DNA of 64,000 nt from Actinopolymorpha cephalotaxi (GTDB taxonomy: Bacteria > Actinomycetota > Actinomycetes > Propionibacteriales > Actinopolymorphaceae). The DNA lies in assembly GCF_013408535.1 (NCBI RefSeq), contig NZ_JACBZA010000001.1, positions 5,788,850-5,852,849 of the forward strand, written 5' to 3'. The notes below the pieces were generated by a model. The model worked only from the letters and a program-made list of their open reading frames with translations, made no database searches and was not told the origin of the DNA. Made by a program: the position numbers and the translations under genes. Positions 25,394-33,262 of the stretch are shown here, one piece after another (the first letter of the stretch is position 1; each line of letters begins with the position of its first letter).

Positions 25394-25410
25394 TTGGCCA
25401 ACGTTGTAAA
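25394..25410. promoter_or_regulatory. candidate LacI-type operator
   Basis: GTTGGCCAAC (25394-25403) is a perfect palindrome overlapping CAACGTTG (25400-25407); together they give the AACGTT centre common in LacI-family operators of actinobacterial sugar genes. It lies about 107 bases upstream of the GH43 start and 133 bases upstream of the aldehyde dehydrogenase start. No lacI gene is in the window. Confidence 0.4.
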
Positions 25411-25542
25411 GATCGGCTGGCCGGGTCCGGCCGTGCGGCGTCCGGCCCGAAGGCGCGCCAGGATGGAGACCAGGTCGGCCGCCCCGGCCGGCGTGAGCCC
25501 AGCGCGACCAGCGCGAGGTCAGCGTTCCGCGAAGGAGTCCCG

Positions 25543-26919
25543 ATGCCGATCGCCACCGTCAATCCCGCCACCGGCGAGACCCTGGAGGAGTTCACCGCCC
25601 AGTCACCGGACGAGGTGGACCGCCGGCTCGCGGGCGCCGAGGAGGCGTTCCTGGCGCTGCGGCGGACGACGTACGAGACCCGCGCGGAGTGGATGCGGGC
25701 GACCGCCGACGTCCTGGAGCACGAGACCGACCGGGTCGCCGCCACGATGACCACCGAGATGGGCAAGACACTCGTCGCGGCGAAGGCCGAGGTGGCCAAG
25801 TGCGTGCACGGCATGCGCTACTACGCCGACAACGCCGAGCGACTGCTGGCCGACGAGCCGTACGCCCACCCGGACAAGGTCGGCGCCACCAGCGCGTACG
25901 TCACCTACCAGCCGCTGGGGCCGATCCTCGCCGTGATGCCGTGGAACTTCCCGCTCTGGCAGGTGATCCGGTTCGCCGCGCCGGCGCTGATGGTGGGCAA
26001 CTCCGGGCTGCTCAAGCACGCGTCGAACGTCCCGCGCACCGCGTTGTACCTCGACACGCTGTTCACCCGCGGCGGTTTCCCCGAGGGCAGCTTCGCCACC
26101 CTGCTGATCGGCTCCTCCGACGTCGAGCAGGTGCTGACCGACCCGCGGATCAAGGCGGCGACGCTCACCGGCAGCGAGCCGGCCGGGCGCTCGGTCGCGG
26201 CGGTCGCCGGCCGGCACGTCAAGAAGACCGTGCTGGAGCTCGGCGGCTCCGACCCGTTCGTGGTGATGCCCTCGGCCGACCTCGACCAGGCGGCGAAGGT
26301 CGCCGTCACCGCGCGCTGCCAGAACAACGGCCAGAGCTGCATCGCGGCGAAGCGGTTCATCGTGCACGAGGACTGCTACGACGAGTTCGCCGAGCGCTTC
26401 GTCGCCGCGATGGCCGCGCTGAAGGTCGGCGACCCGATGGACGAGGACACCGACGTGGGCCCGCTGGCCACCGAGTCCGGCCGCGACGACGTCGAGCAAC
26501 TGGTCGCGGACGCGGTGGGCAAGGGCGCGAAGGTGCTCTGCGGCGGCGACACCCCCGACCTCCCCGGCTGGTGGTACCCGCCGACGGTGCTCGCCGGCAT
26601 CACCCCGTCGATGCGGATGTACGCCGAGGAGGTGTTCGGCCCGGTCGCCGGGCTCTACCGCGTCGGCTCGCTGGCCGAGGCGATCGAGCTGGCCAACGTC
26701 ACGTCGTTCGGTCTCGGCGCGAACGCCTGGACCCGCGACGGCGACGAGCAGGCGGCGTTCGTGCGCGACCTGGAGGCCGGGATGGTGACGATCAACGGCA
26801 TGGTCACCTCCTACCCCGAGCTGCCGTTCGGCGGGGTGAAGAACTCCGGCTACGGCCGGGAGCTGGGCGCCCCGGGACCGAAGGAGTTCTGCAACGCCAA
26901 GACCGTCTGGGTGGGTTAG
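25543..26919 (+). CDS. NAD(P)-dependent aldehyde dehydrogenase (succinate-semialdehyde type)
   Basis: The 458-residue protein has the ALDH fold: PIATVNPATGETLEEF, GPILAVMPWNFPLWQVIRFA, the cofactor stretch TLTGSEPAGRSVAAVAG, catalytic Glu in VLELGGSDPFVV and nucleophile Cys in NNGQSCIAAKRFIV, then EEVFGPV and the terminal PFGGVKNSGYGRELG. The short length and sequence resemble the GabD/SSADH group that oxidises succinate semialdehyde or related aldehydes. GAAGGAG at 25531-25537 precedes the ATG. The same frame is open far upstream only as a shadow of the GH43 gene. A terminator hairpin follows. Confidence 0.9.
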   Translation: MPIATVNPATGETLEEFTAQSPDEVDRRLAGAEEAFLALRRTTYETRAEWMRATADVLEHETDRVAATMTTEMGKTLVAAKAEVAKCVHGMRYYADNAERLLADEPYAHPDKVGATSAYVTYQPLGPILAVMPWNFPLWQVIRFAAPALMVGNSGLLKHASNVPRTALYLDTLFTRGGFPEGSFATLLIGSSDVEQVLTDPRIKAATLTGSEPAGRSVAAVAGRHVKKTVLELGGSDPFVVMPSADLDQAAKVAVTARCQNNGQSCIAAKRFIVHEDCYDEFAERFVAAMAALKVGDPMDEDTDVGPLATESGRDDVEQLVADAVGKGAKVLCGGDTPDLPGWWYPPTVLAGITPSMRMYAEEVFGPVAGLYRVGSLAEAIELANVTSFGLGANAWTRDGDEQAAFVRDLEAGMVTINGMVTSYPELPFGGVKNSGYGRELGAPGPKEFCNAKTVWVG

Positions 26920-26940
26920 GACCTGAGGCCGGACTGAGGT

Positions 26941-26974
26941 CGCGGCGTACCGCGGTCAGCCTCGGTACGCCGCG
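26941..26974. terminator. perfect 12-base bidirectional hairpin
   Basis: CGCGGCGTACCG (26941-26952) and CGGTACGCCGCG (26963-26974) form a perfect stem with a ten-base loop. It overlaps the final codons of the leftward membrane-protein gene (stop at 26956-26958) and lies 21 bases after the aldehyde dehydrogenase stop. Confidence 0.7.
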
Positions 26975-28470
26975 AACGCCAGCAGCGCCAGCGGCAGGCC
27001 GAGGGCGAGCACCCACGGCAGCCCGAAGACCAGCGGCACGATGCCGACGAGGGCGAAGTCGGGACCACGGAAGATCTGCGCGACGAAGCCCGCCGGGAGC
27101 GCCCCGGCGGGGGTGGAGATGAGCGGGCCGTCGTAGCTGACCCGCTGCCGGGTCACCGAGCGGATCCCGCCGGCGGCGACCGTCGCGGCGAGGGCCAGCC
27201 AGGTGACGGCGGCGGGTTCCGGTGCGGAGAACCCGAAGACCAGCATGGAGTTCCCGGCGACGGCGGGCAGCGCGGCCAGCGCCCACAGGACTGCCGCCGC
27301 CAGCAGGGGTGCCGCGAACGCCATTCGCAGCGGCCGGTCGGTGAACGGGAAGGCGCGCCGCAGGCCGGCCGAACGCGCGATGACGTGCAGGCCGCCGCCG
27401 AGCGGGCGGAGCGCGAGATAGCCGACCACCACCGCGAGGAGCGGGGTGAGCGTGGGTACGCCGATCCGGTCGACGGCGTACGGCACCGCCAGCAGGCCGA
27501 CGGCCAGCGCCAGTCGCTGGGGGGAACGCAACGACCGCTGCGCCTCGCGTACGGCGATGCCGACCAGGCCGGTCCCGTGTCCGCGCAGGGTGCGCCCGGC
27601 GCCCCGCTGCCGGAACCGCCGGGCGACGAGCAGGTCGGAGACCATCGAGGTGTCCAGGGAGGCCGCCGCGCCGGCCAGTCCGGACAGGAGTTCTCCACCC
27701 GCGACGAGTTCCCGACGCGGCAGCCGGCCGAGCCGGCCGACGACGGCGACCGCCAGCCCGACGGCCGCGACCGTCGCCACCACCGCCACGGCGAGCAGCG
27801 GACCCGGCCGCGCCCAGGTCGTCGACCACACCGCCCGGTCGAGGAGAAGCAGGGGTACGAAGGCGAGGGTGGCGACCACCACCACGTCGCAGCCGATGCC
27901 CAGCGCCCGGCGTACCTTCGGCGCGCCCTGGGCGAGGATCGACCCCGCGACCGCGGCCACGCCGACTCCGGCACCGGCCAGCGCCCCCGCACCGGCCGCG
28001 ACGGGGTGGTCGGAGGTGAGCAGGACGAGGACGGTCGCCAGCCCGGCGCCGACGACGATCGCGCCCGCCAGCAGCGCGGCCGCCGGCCGGAGCAGCATCC
28101 CGCGCCGGTCGACCGGCGTACCCAGCAGGAACGTGCCGGACGCCCGGCTCGCCACCAGCGGACCGAGCGCGACCAGCGTCCGCACGGCGAGGGCCAGCAC
28201 CGCCGCCCCGAGCGGCAGCGGCAACACCAGCCGGGCGTCCACACAGCCTGACCCGGAACAGCGGGCGATCTCCAGCCAGGCTCGCGACAGCGTCGTGCCG
28301 GCCATCGAGCCCACCATCAGCACCGCGAACAGCCACAGGTAGAGGTCGTCCAGCGCCTGGCCCAGGGTGCGGTTGGAGTGATCTCGGCGACGTTGCCGGA
28401 GATCGCGCCGCAGCGCGCGCGGCGTCGGCACGGTGACCCGGTGCTCGGGGGCGCCGACCCGGGCGGTCAT
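26956..28470 (-). CDS. multi-pass membrane partner of ABC transporter (DUF6297-like)
   Basis: The 504-residue protein has about 12 hydrophobic helices with characteristic loops GTFLLGTPVDRRGMLLRP, SMVSDLLVARRFRQRG, RSLRSPQRLALAVG and RAFPFTDRPLRMAF. The sequence resembles, from memory, the actinobacterial DUF6297 family encoded beside ABC ATPases, and it probably forms the membrane part of an ABC-2-like transporter. Its ATG overlaps the ATPase stop as ATGA, and the ATPase in turn overlaps the TetR gene, so regulator, ATPase and membrane subunit form one coupled operon. Substrate unknown. Confidence 0.78.
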   Translation of the reverse strand: MTARVGAPEHRVTVPTPRALRRDLRQRRRDHSNRTLGQALDDLYLWLFAVLMVGSMAGTTLSRAWLEIARCSGSGCVDARLVLPLPLGAAVLALAVRTLVALGPLVASRASGTFLLGTPVDRRGMLLRPAAALLAGAIVVGAGLATVLVLLTSDHPVAAGAGALAGAGVGVAAVAGSILAQGAPKVRRALGIGCDVVVVATLAFVPLLLLDRAVWSTTWARPGPLLAVAVVATVAAVGLAVAVVGRLGRLPRRELVAGGELLSGLAGAAASLDTSMVSDLLVARRFRQRGAGRTLRGHGTGLVGIAVREAQRSLRSPQRLALAVGLLAVPYAVDRIGVPTLTPLLAVVVGYLALRPLGGGLHVIARSAGLRRAFPFTDRPLRMAFAAPLLAAAVLWALAALPAVAGNSMLVFGFSAPEPAAVTWLALAATVAAGGIRSVTRQRVSYDGPLISTPAGALPAGFVAQIFRGPDFALVGIVPLVFGLPWVLALGLPLALLAFAAYRG

Positions 28471-29102
28471 GCGTCGCCGCCGACGCGCAACGTGTCGGTG
28501 GCGACCGCCTCGATCAGGTCCGGTGAGTGGCTGGCGAACACCACGGCCACCCCGGCGGCGAGGTCGGAGCGCAGCTTCTCGGCCAGCCACTGCCGCCCCT
28601 CGACGTCCAGCCGCTGCTCGGGTTCGTCGAGCACCAGCAGCCGGCGTGGCCGGACGAACGCCGTGGCCAGCGCGAGCCGGTGCCGCTGCCCCGACGACAG
28701 AGTGCTGGGGAACTGCCGGTTGGTGCCGGCGATCCCGAGTTCGTGCAGGGTGTCCTCGACGACCTCCTCGGGGTCGGGTACGCCGTGCGCGCGGGCCAGC
28801 AGGTCCAGATGCTCGGCGACGGTGAGGTCGGGGAAGAAGTCGATGTCGTCGAAGACGGTGGCCACGTCGCGGCGGATGTCGGCCGCGGTCTCCTCGTACG
28901 TCGTACCGTCGAACGTCACCGTGCCGCCGGTGGGCTTCTCGGCACCGGTGAGGCAGCGCAGCAGGGTGCTCTTCCCGGTGCCGTTGCGGCCCACCACGGC
29001 CAGCGCGGTGCCGGCGTTCACCGTGAACGACACCGCGTCCAGGACGGTGTGCGCGCCGTACGCGTGACGGAGCCCGTCGACGACGAGCAGCGGCGCGGTC
29101 AT
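28467..29102 (-). CDS. ABC transporter ATP-binding protein
   Basis: The 211-residue ATPase has Walker A GRNGTGKST (38-46), a Q-loop region replaced by TVFDDIDFFPDLTV, the ABC signature LSSGQ (135-139), Walker B RLLVLDEP (154-161) and the H-loop in FASHSPDL. It lacks membrane domains and should energise the DUF6297-like partner encoded next (ATGA overlap). The usual Q-loop glutamine is not evident: the segment reads VFDDIDF, as in a subset of exporters of this type. Confidence 0.9.
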   Translation of the reverse strand: MTAPLLVVDGLRHAYGAHTVLDAVSFTVNAGTALAVVGRNGTGKSTLLRCLTGAEKPTGGTVTFDGTTYEETAADIRRDVATVFDDIDFFPDLTVAEHLDLLARAHGVPDPEEVVEDTLHELGIAGTNRQFPSTLSSGQRHRLALATAFVRPRRLLVLDEPEQRLDVEGRQWLAEKLRSDLAAGVAVVFASHSPDLIEAVATDTLRVGGDA

Positions 29103-29773
29103 GCGGTCACCTTCTCCCCGTCCAGGCTGCCGTAGATCTGTCCCAGCAGGTCGACGAACGCCTGCTTGCCGGCCGCCACGTCGCCCTCGCCGGGCGGGGT
29201 GTCGACGGTCGCGGCGAACATGTCCGCCACCAGGTCGAGGGTCTGGCCGAGCAGCGCGGGTCCGGTCTCGGTCCCGGCGCGGACCGGGCCGATCATGATC
29301 AGGCCGAGCGAGACCACGCCCATCAGGTGGCCGAGCACCGCCGGGTCGACCTCGGCACGGACCAGGCCGGCCGAGCGCAGCCGTTCCACGAACGCCTCGC
29401 TCAGCGCCAGCCGCGGGCCGCTCGGGCTGGGCGGGTCGCGGCGAAGGCGGGTGCCCAGCACCTCGACGTCGCGGGTGTAGAGCGCGCGGAGGAAGGGCCG
29501 GTCGAGGAGTTCGGCGGTGCAGTGGTGGTAGATCCGGGACAGCCGGCCGCCCTGCTCGTCGGCCTCGACCCGCGCGGCGGCGGCCCGCAGGTAGGCCCGC
29601 AACTCGTGCTTGACGAGCGCCTCGACCAGCGAGTCCTTGCTCTGGAACTCCAGGTAGATCGCGCCCTTGGAGATGCCGGCCGCCCGGGCGATCTCGTCCA
29701 CGGTGGTCTTGGCCACCCCGAACCGCACGAACAGCTCGGCGGCCGCGGCCAGCACCCGCTCGGTCCGATCCAT
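29099..29773 (-). CDS. TetR-family transcriptional regulator
   Basis: The 224-residue protein has an N-terminal HTH (about residues 8-54): VLAAAAELFVRFGVAKTTVD, EIARAAGISKGAIYLEFQSK, DSLVEAL, the canonical TetR helix-turn-helix with the Y-x-x-F/K signature. The rest is an all-helical ligand domain. It is the first gene of the operon with the ABC ATPase and its membrane partner (ATGA overlap at 29099-29102), so it probably represses its own operon. Two palindromes just upstream (29828-29875) are candidate binding sites. Confidence 0.9.
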   Translation of the reverse strand: MDRTERVLAAAAELFVRFGVAKTTVDEIARAAGISKGAIYLEFQSKDSLVEALVKHELRAYLRAAAARVEADEQGGRLSRIYHHCTAELLDRPFLRALYTRDVEVLGTRLRRDPPSPSGPRLALSEAFVERLRSAGLVRAEVDPAVLGHLMGVVSLGLIMIGPVRAGTETGPALLGQTLDLVADMFAATVDTPPGEGDVAAGKQAFVDLLGQIYGSLDGEKVTA

Positions 29774-29827
29774 CCCACTCCCTGCCCGCCGACGTGCCTG
29801 CGCTCCCGATCTTCGCCCGCCAACCTG

Positions 29828-29875
29828 CCGACCGGGCGGTCGGGGTCTGCTGACCGGATGGGCCTATCCGGTCAG
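29828..29875. promoter_or_regulatory. twin palindromes upstream of TetR-ABC operon
   Basis: CCGACCG-GG-CGGTCGG (29828-29843) and CTGACCGGAT-GGGCCT-ATCCGGTCAG (29850-29875) share the GACCG/CGGTC half-sites and are centred 27 bases apart. They lie 55-102 bases upstream of the TetR start, as expected for autoregulation. The second also overlaps the stop codon of the MMPL gene (29872-29874) and could serve as its terminator. Confidence 0.5.
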
Positions 29876-32229
29876 AATGTACCAGCGGGTTCCCGGTCGG
29901 CTTCCGGCTCACCCTCGGTGCCCGGTGCGGGTGAGGCCGGCGCCGGTCCGCGTCCCGCCGCGCCCGGTTCCGGATCCGGATCCGGATCCGAGGGACCCTC
30001 CAGCGCCAGCCTGTGGGCCAGCCGGGCCAGCGGCCGGGGCGCCCACCAGGCGGCGCCGCCGAGCAGCGCGAGCACCGCCGGCACCAGCAGTCCTCGTACG
30101 ATCGTGGCGTCCACGGCGATCGCGATCAGCATCCCGAGGCCGATCAGCTTCATGAACTTCAGCCCGCTCAGCGCGAACGCGCCCACCACCACGGCGAGCA
30201 GCAGGGCGGCGGCACTGATCAGCCCGCCGGTACGCCCGAGACCGATCACCACCGCCTCCTTCGCCGACGCGCCCGCCCGGTAGGCCTCGGCGATCCGGGA
30301 GAGCAGGAACAGCTCGTAGTCGGTGGACAGGCCGAACAGCACCGCCAGCATCAGCACCGGGATGGACGCGTCGATCGGCCCGGCCTCGGTGTTCAGCAGG
30401 CCGATCAGGTGGCCGTCCTGGAAGATCCACACCACGGCGCCGAACGACGCGGTGAGCGACAGCGCCGAGAGGACGACCGCCTTCACGGGTACGACGACCG
30501 ACCCGAACGCCAGGAACAACAGCACCAGGACCGCCCCCGCGAGCACGGCGAGCATCCACGGCAGCCGGTCGCCGATGGCCTGCAGCGTGTCGACCAGCGA
30601 CGCGGTGGGCCCGCCGACCAGCACCTCGTCCACCCCGGCCGGCGGCGCCAGGTCGCGCACCTTGCGTACGGCAGCCTGCGCGGCCTCGCCCTGCGGGTCG
30701 CCGTCGACCTGCGCGGCGAGCACCACCCGGTCACCCTTGCCCCCGAGCGGGGCGACCTGTCCCATGCCGGGGACCGCCGAGACGTCCGCGGCGAACTCCC
30801 GCACCGCCTGTTGCCCCGGCGCGCGGCCGTCGGTACCGACGAGGACCACCTGGGCGGCGTCGGTGGACGCGGCCGGCAGCCGGTCGCGGACCTGTTCGGT
30901 GGCCGTACGCACCGGGTTGCCCTTGGGCAGCACCGACGCGTCCACCTCGGCGTACTCCGCCCGCAGGAACGGCGTACCCGCGAGCAGCAGCGCGCCGATC
31001 ACGACCACCGCCACCAGCGCGGGCTGCCGCATCACCGCCCGGCCGACCCGGCCCCAGCCGCGTTCGGTCCGGACCGCCGGCCGCGCGTGCCGGCCGGTGG
31101 GCCGGGGGCGGTCGCCGGCCCTCCGTCCCCACGGGACCGCCAGCGCGTCGACCCGGTAGCCCAGGACGGCGAGCAAGGCGGGCAGCACGGTGACGGCGGT
31201 CAGCGCGGCCACGACGACCGCCGCGATCCCGCCCAGCCCGATCGAGCGCAGCATTCCCTGCGGGAACACCAGCAGCCCGGACAACGCCGCGGCCACGGTG
31301 AGTCCGGAGACCAGGACGGTGCGGCCGGAGGTGCGCATCGCCACCGCCAGCGCGGCCCGGACGCGTTCCCGGTCGGCGTTACGGTCGGCGTCCTTGTCAC
31401 CGCTACGCCCGCCGGCGGCCGCGCCCGCTCCGGTGTGCAACTCCTCCCGGAACCGGCTGACCATGAACAACCCGTAGTCGATGGCCAGGCCGAGGCCCAG
31501 CAGCGTCACGATGTTCATCGCGAACACCGACACGTCGGTGAACGCCGAGAGCACCCACAGCACGCCGAGCGCCCCGACGATGCCGATCCCGCCCACGACC
31601 AGCGGCAGGCAGGCCGCGACCAGGCCGCCGAAGACCACCACGAGCAGGACCATCAGGACGGGGAACGACACGAGTTCGGCCCGCTTCAGGTCACTCTCGG
31701 TCTGCGCGTTGACCGCGACCCCCATCGCCGTAGCGCCGCTGAACCGTACGGTCAGGCCCCGCACGCCGTACGTCGCGCCGGCCTTGCCGTCGAGCTCCCG
31801 CTGCACGGCCTCCCAGTCGGCCAGCTGGTCGCCCTGGCCGGTGACCCGCAGCCGGATGCCCACCGCGGCGGTACGCCCGTCGCGGGACAGCTGCGCCGGC
31901 TGCTGCCACCAGCCGGTCGCTCCGGCCACCTTCGCGGCGGGCAGGCCGGCGACCTTCCGCTGGACGGCGCGGACGGTCGCGGGGTCGCGCAGCGACTGGC
32001 CCGCGGGCACCGTGTAGACGGCGAGGGCGTCCACGCCGTGGTCGCCGAGCGCCTTGGCCGCGGCGGCGTTCGCGCGGACGGACTCGCTGCCGGGCACGTC
32101 GTACCCACCCTGGTCGAGCCTGCTGGTGAGCGTCGTCGACGCGACTCCGGCGAGCACCGCGAGGGCTGCCGCCACCGAGAGAATCCACCAGCGACGTCGC
32201 ACGACCAGCCCCGCCCAGCGTGCGAGCAT
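29872..32229 (-). CDS. MMPL/RND-family membrane transporter
   Basis: The 785-residue protein has the duplicated MMPL plan: TM1 at about 13-32, a large extracytoplasmic loop to about 180 with the DVPGSES start, helices 188-320, a cytoplasmic linker rich in Asp/Arg, TM7 near 400, a second loop with VLPKGNPVRTATEQVRDRLP, and helices 550-720 including the family motif LGLSTDYELFLLSRIAEAY-like segment VLFGLSTDYELFLLSRI. A proline/acidic C-terminal tail follows. MMPL proteins export lipids or drugs by proton antiport. GGAGG precedes the ATG at 32229. It is divergent from a TetR gene that probably controls it. Confidence 0.92.
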   Translation of the reverse strand: MLARWAGLVVRRRWWILSVAAALAVLAGVASTTLTSRLDQGGYDVPGSESVRANAAAAKALGDHGVDALAVYTVPAGQSLRDPATVRAVQRKVAGLPAAKVAGATGWWQQPAQLSRDGRTAAVGIRLRVTGQGDQLADWEAVQRELDGKAGATYGVRGLTVRFSGATAMGVAVNAQTESDLKRAELVSFPVLMVLLVVVFGGLVAACLPLVVGGIGIVGALGVLWVLSAFTDVSVFAMNIVTLLGLGLAIDYGLFMVSRFREELHTGAGAAAGGRSGDKDADRNADRERVRAALAVAMRTSGRTVLVSGLTVAAALSGLLVFPQGMLRSIGLGGIAAVVVAALTAVTVLPALLAVLGYRVDALAVPWGRRAGDRPRPTGRHARPAVRTERGWGRVGRAVMRQPALVAVVVIGALLLAGTPFLRAEYAEVDASVLPKGNPVRTATEQVRDRLPAASTDAAQVVLVGTDGRAPGQQAVREFAADVSAVPGMGQVAPLGGKGDRVVLAAQVDGDPQGEAAQAAVRKVRDLAPPAGVDEVLVGGPTASLVDTLQAIGDRLPWMLAVLAGAVLVLLFLAFGSVVVPVKAVVLSALSLTASFGAVVWIFQDGHLIGLLNTEAGPIDASIPVLMLAVLFGLSTDYELFLLSRIAEAYRAGASAKEAVVIGLGRTGGLISAAALLLAVVVGAFALSGLKFMKLIGLGMLIAIAVDATIVRGLLVPAVLALLGGAAWWAPRPLARLAHRLALEGPSDPDPDPEPGAAGRGPAPASPAPGTEGEPEADREPAGTF

Positions 32230-32257
32230 GGATACCTCCGGAATGCGGAAAATGTGA

Positions 32258-32282
32258 CGATCCTAAACTTGCTAATGGATCG
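32258..32282. promoter_or_regulatory. inverted repeat in MMPL/TetR divergent region
   Basis: CGATCC (32258-32263) and GGATCG (32277-32282) form an inverted repeat with a 13-base AT-rich spacer between the MMPL start (32229) and the TetR starts (32297 or 32309). The position suits a TetR operator controlling both genes. The AT-rich centre also looks like the promoter core. Confidence 0.45.
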
Positions 32283-32308
32283 TAACGAATGACGAGGTGA
32301 CCAACGAC

Positions 32309-33250
32309 ATGAGAGCGGCCACATCCGCGAGTGGTCCCCATCCGTCCTCGTCCGCTCACCCCGTGGACCCTGAGAACCCCGTGAACCCCGTGAACCCTGG
32401 GAACCCTGCCTCGGACGCCCGGCCGAGCCGCCGGGAGCTGCGCCGGCGAGAGCTCCTCGCCGACATCGGCGCCGCCGTCCGCGCGCTGACCGTCGCCGAG
32501 GGACAGCCGGCGGTGACCATGGCCGCGGTCGCCGCCCGGCTGGGAGTCACCGCGCCCGCCCTCTACCGCTACGCGCCGCAGGGCCGCGGCGGGCTGCTCG
32601 ACCTGGGCTGTGCGTCGGTCGCGCACGAGGTCAGCGCGGCCCTGCGCGACCACCGGGCCTCACTCGGACCCGACCCGCTCGACCAGGCGGTCGGCATCTG
32701 CCGGGCGTTCCGTCGCTGGTCACTGGACCACCGCGCGGAGTTCGCCCTGCTCTTCGCGCACCCGGCCGACCACCTCAACCAGCTCACACTCCGCTCCGAC
32801 GACGACACCGACGGGGGCGTGCGGGCCGAGGTGATCGAGGCCGTCCACGACCTCGCCTGGGTGTTCGAGGAGACGATGCTGAGGCTGTGGGCCGCTCGCG
32901 CGTTCGACGTACCCGCCGACGGGACGCTGCCCGCGGCGCTGCGTACCAGCCTCACCGGCTACCGCGACGAGGTGCTCACCCGCGCCCGGGCGGCCGGCAT
33001 CGCCGTCGACTCGATTCCGGTGGCCGCGATCTCGCTGCTGTTGCAGTGCTGGGTCCGGGTGTACGGCCTGATCTCGCTGGAGACGTTCGGGCACCTGGCC
33101 CACATCGGCGGTGACCCCGAGCCGTTGTTCGAGTCCGTACTCGAGGAGCTGACCCGCTTCGCCGGCGCGGCTCCCACCCGCACGCCCGGGCCCGAAGCCA
33201 CGCCCGAAGCCACAGCCACAACCACAACCGCAGCCACACCCGAAGCCTGA
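32309..33250 (+). CDS. TetR-family regulator with low-complexity tails
   Basis: Using ATG 32309 (GTG 32297 is possible) the product is about 313 residues, long for TetR. After a disordered N-terminus with PVNPVNPGNP repeats comes the HTH: RELLADIGAAVRALTVAEGQ, TMAAVAARLGVTAPALYRYA. The ligand domain resembles the WHG/TetR_C_33 type with a conserved SLLLQCWVRVYGLISLETFGHL helix. The C-terminus ends in an Ala/Thr/Pro/Glu tail. Divergence from the MMPL gene and the palindrome between them suggest that it represses the exporter. Confidence 0.87.
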   Translation: MRAATSASGPHPSSSAHPVDPENPVNPVNPGNPASDARPSRRELRRRELLADIGAAVRALTVAEGQPAVTMAAVAARLGVTAPALYRYAPQGRGGLLDLGCASVAHEVSAALRDHRASLGPDPLDQAVGICRAFRRWSLDHRAEFALLFAHPADHLNQLTLRSDDDTDGGVRAEVIEAVHDLAWVFEETMLRLWAARAFDVPADGTLPAALRTSLTGYRDEVLTRARAAGIAVDSIPVAAISLLLQCWVRVYGLISLETFGHLAHIGGDPEPLFESVLEELTRFAGAAPTRTPGPEATPEATATTTTAATPEA

Positions 33251-33262
33251 GCGCCGCCGGGA

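Noticed and set aside
22876-25542. Upstream 5' extension of the aldehyde dehydrogenase frame
   Set aside because: The frame is open through the GH43 gene but the protein homology starts at ATG 25543 with a clear ribosome site.
30013-32292. Long plus-strand open frame (759 codons)
   Set aside because: Shadow of the MMPL gene on the other strand; rich in Arg, Gly, His and Gln without a domain.
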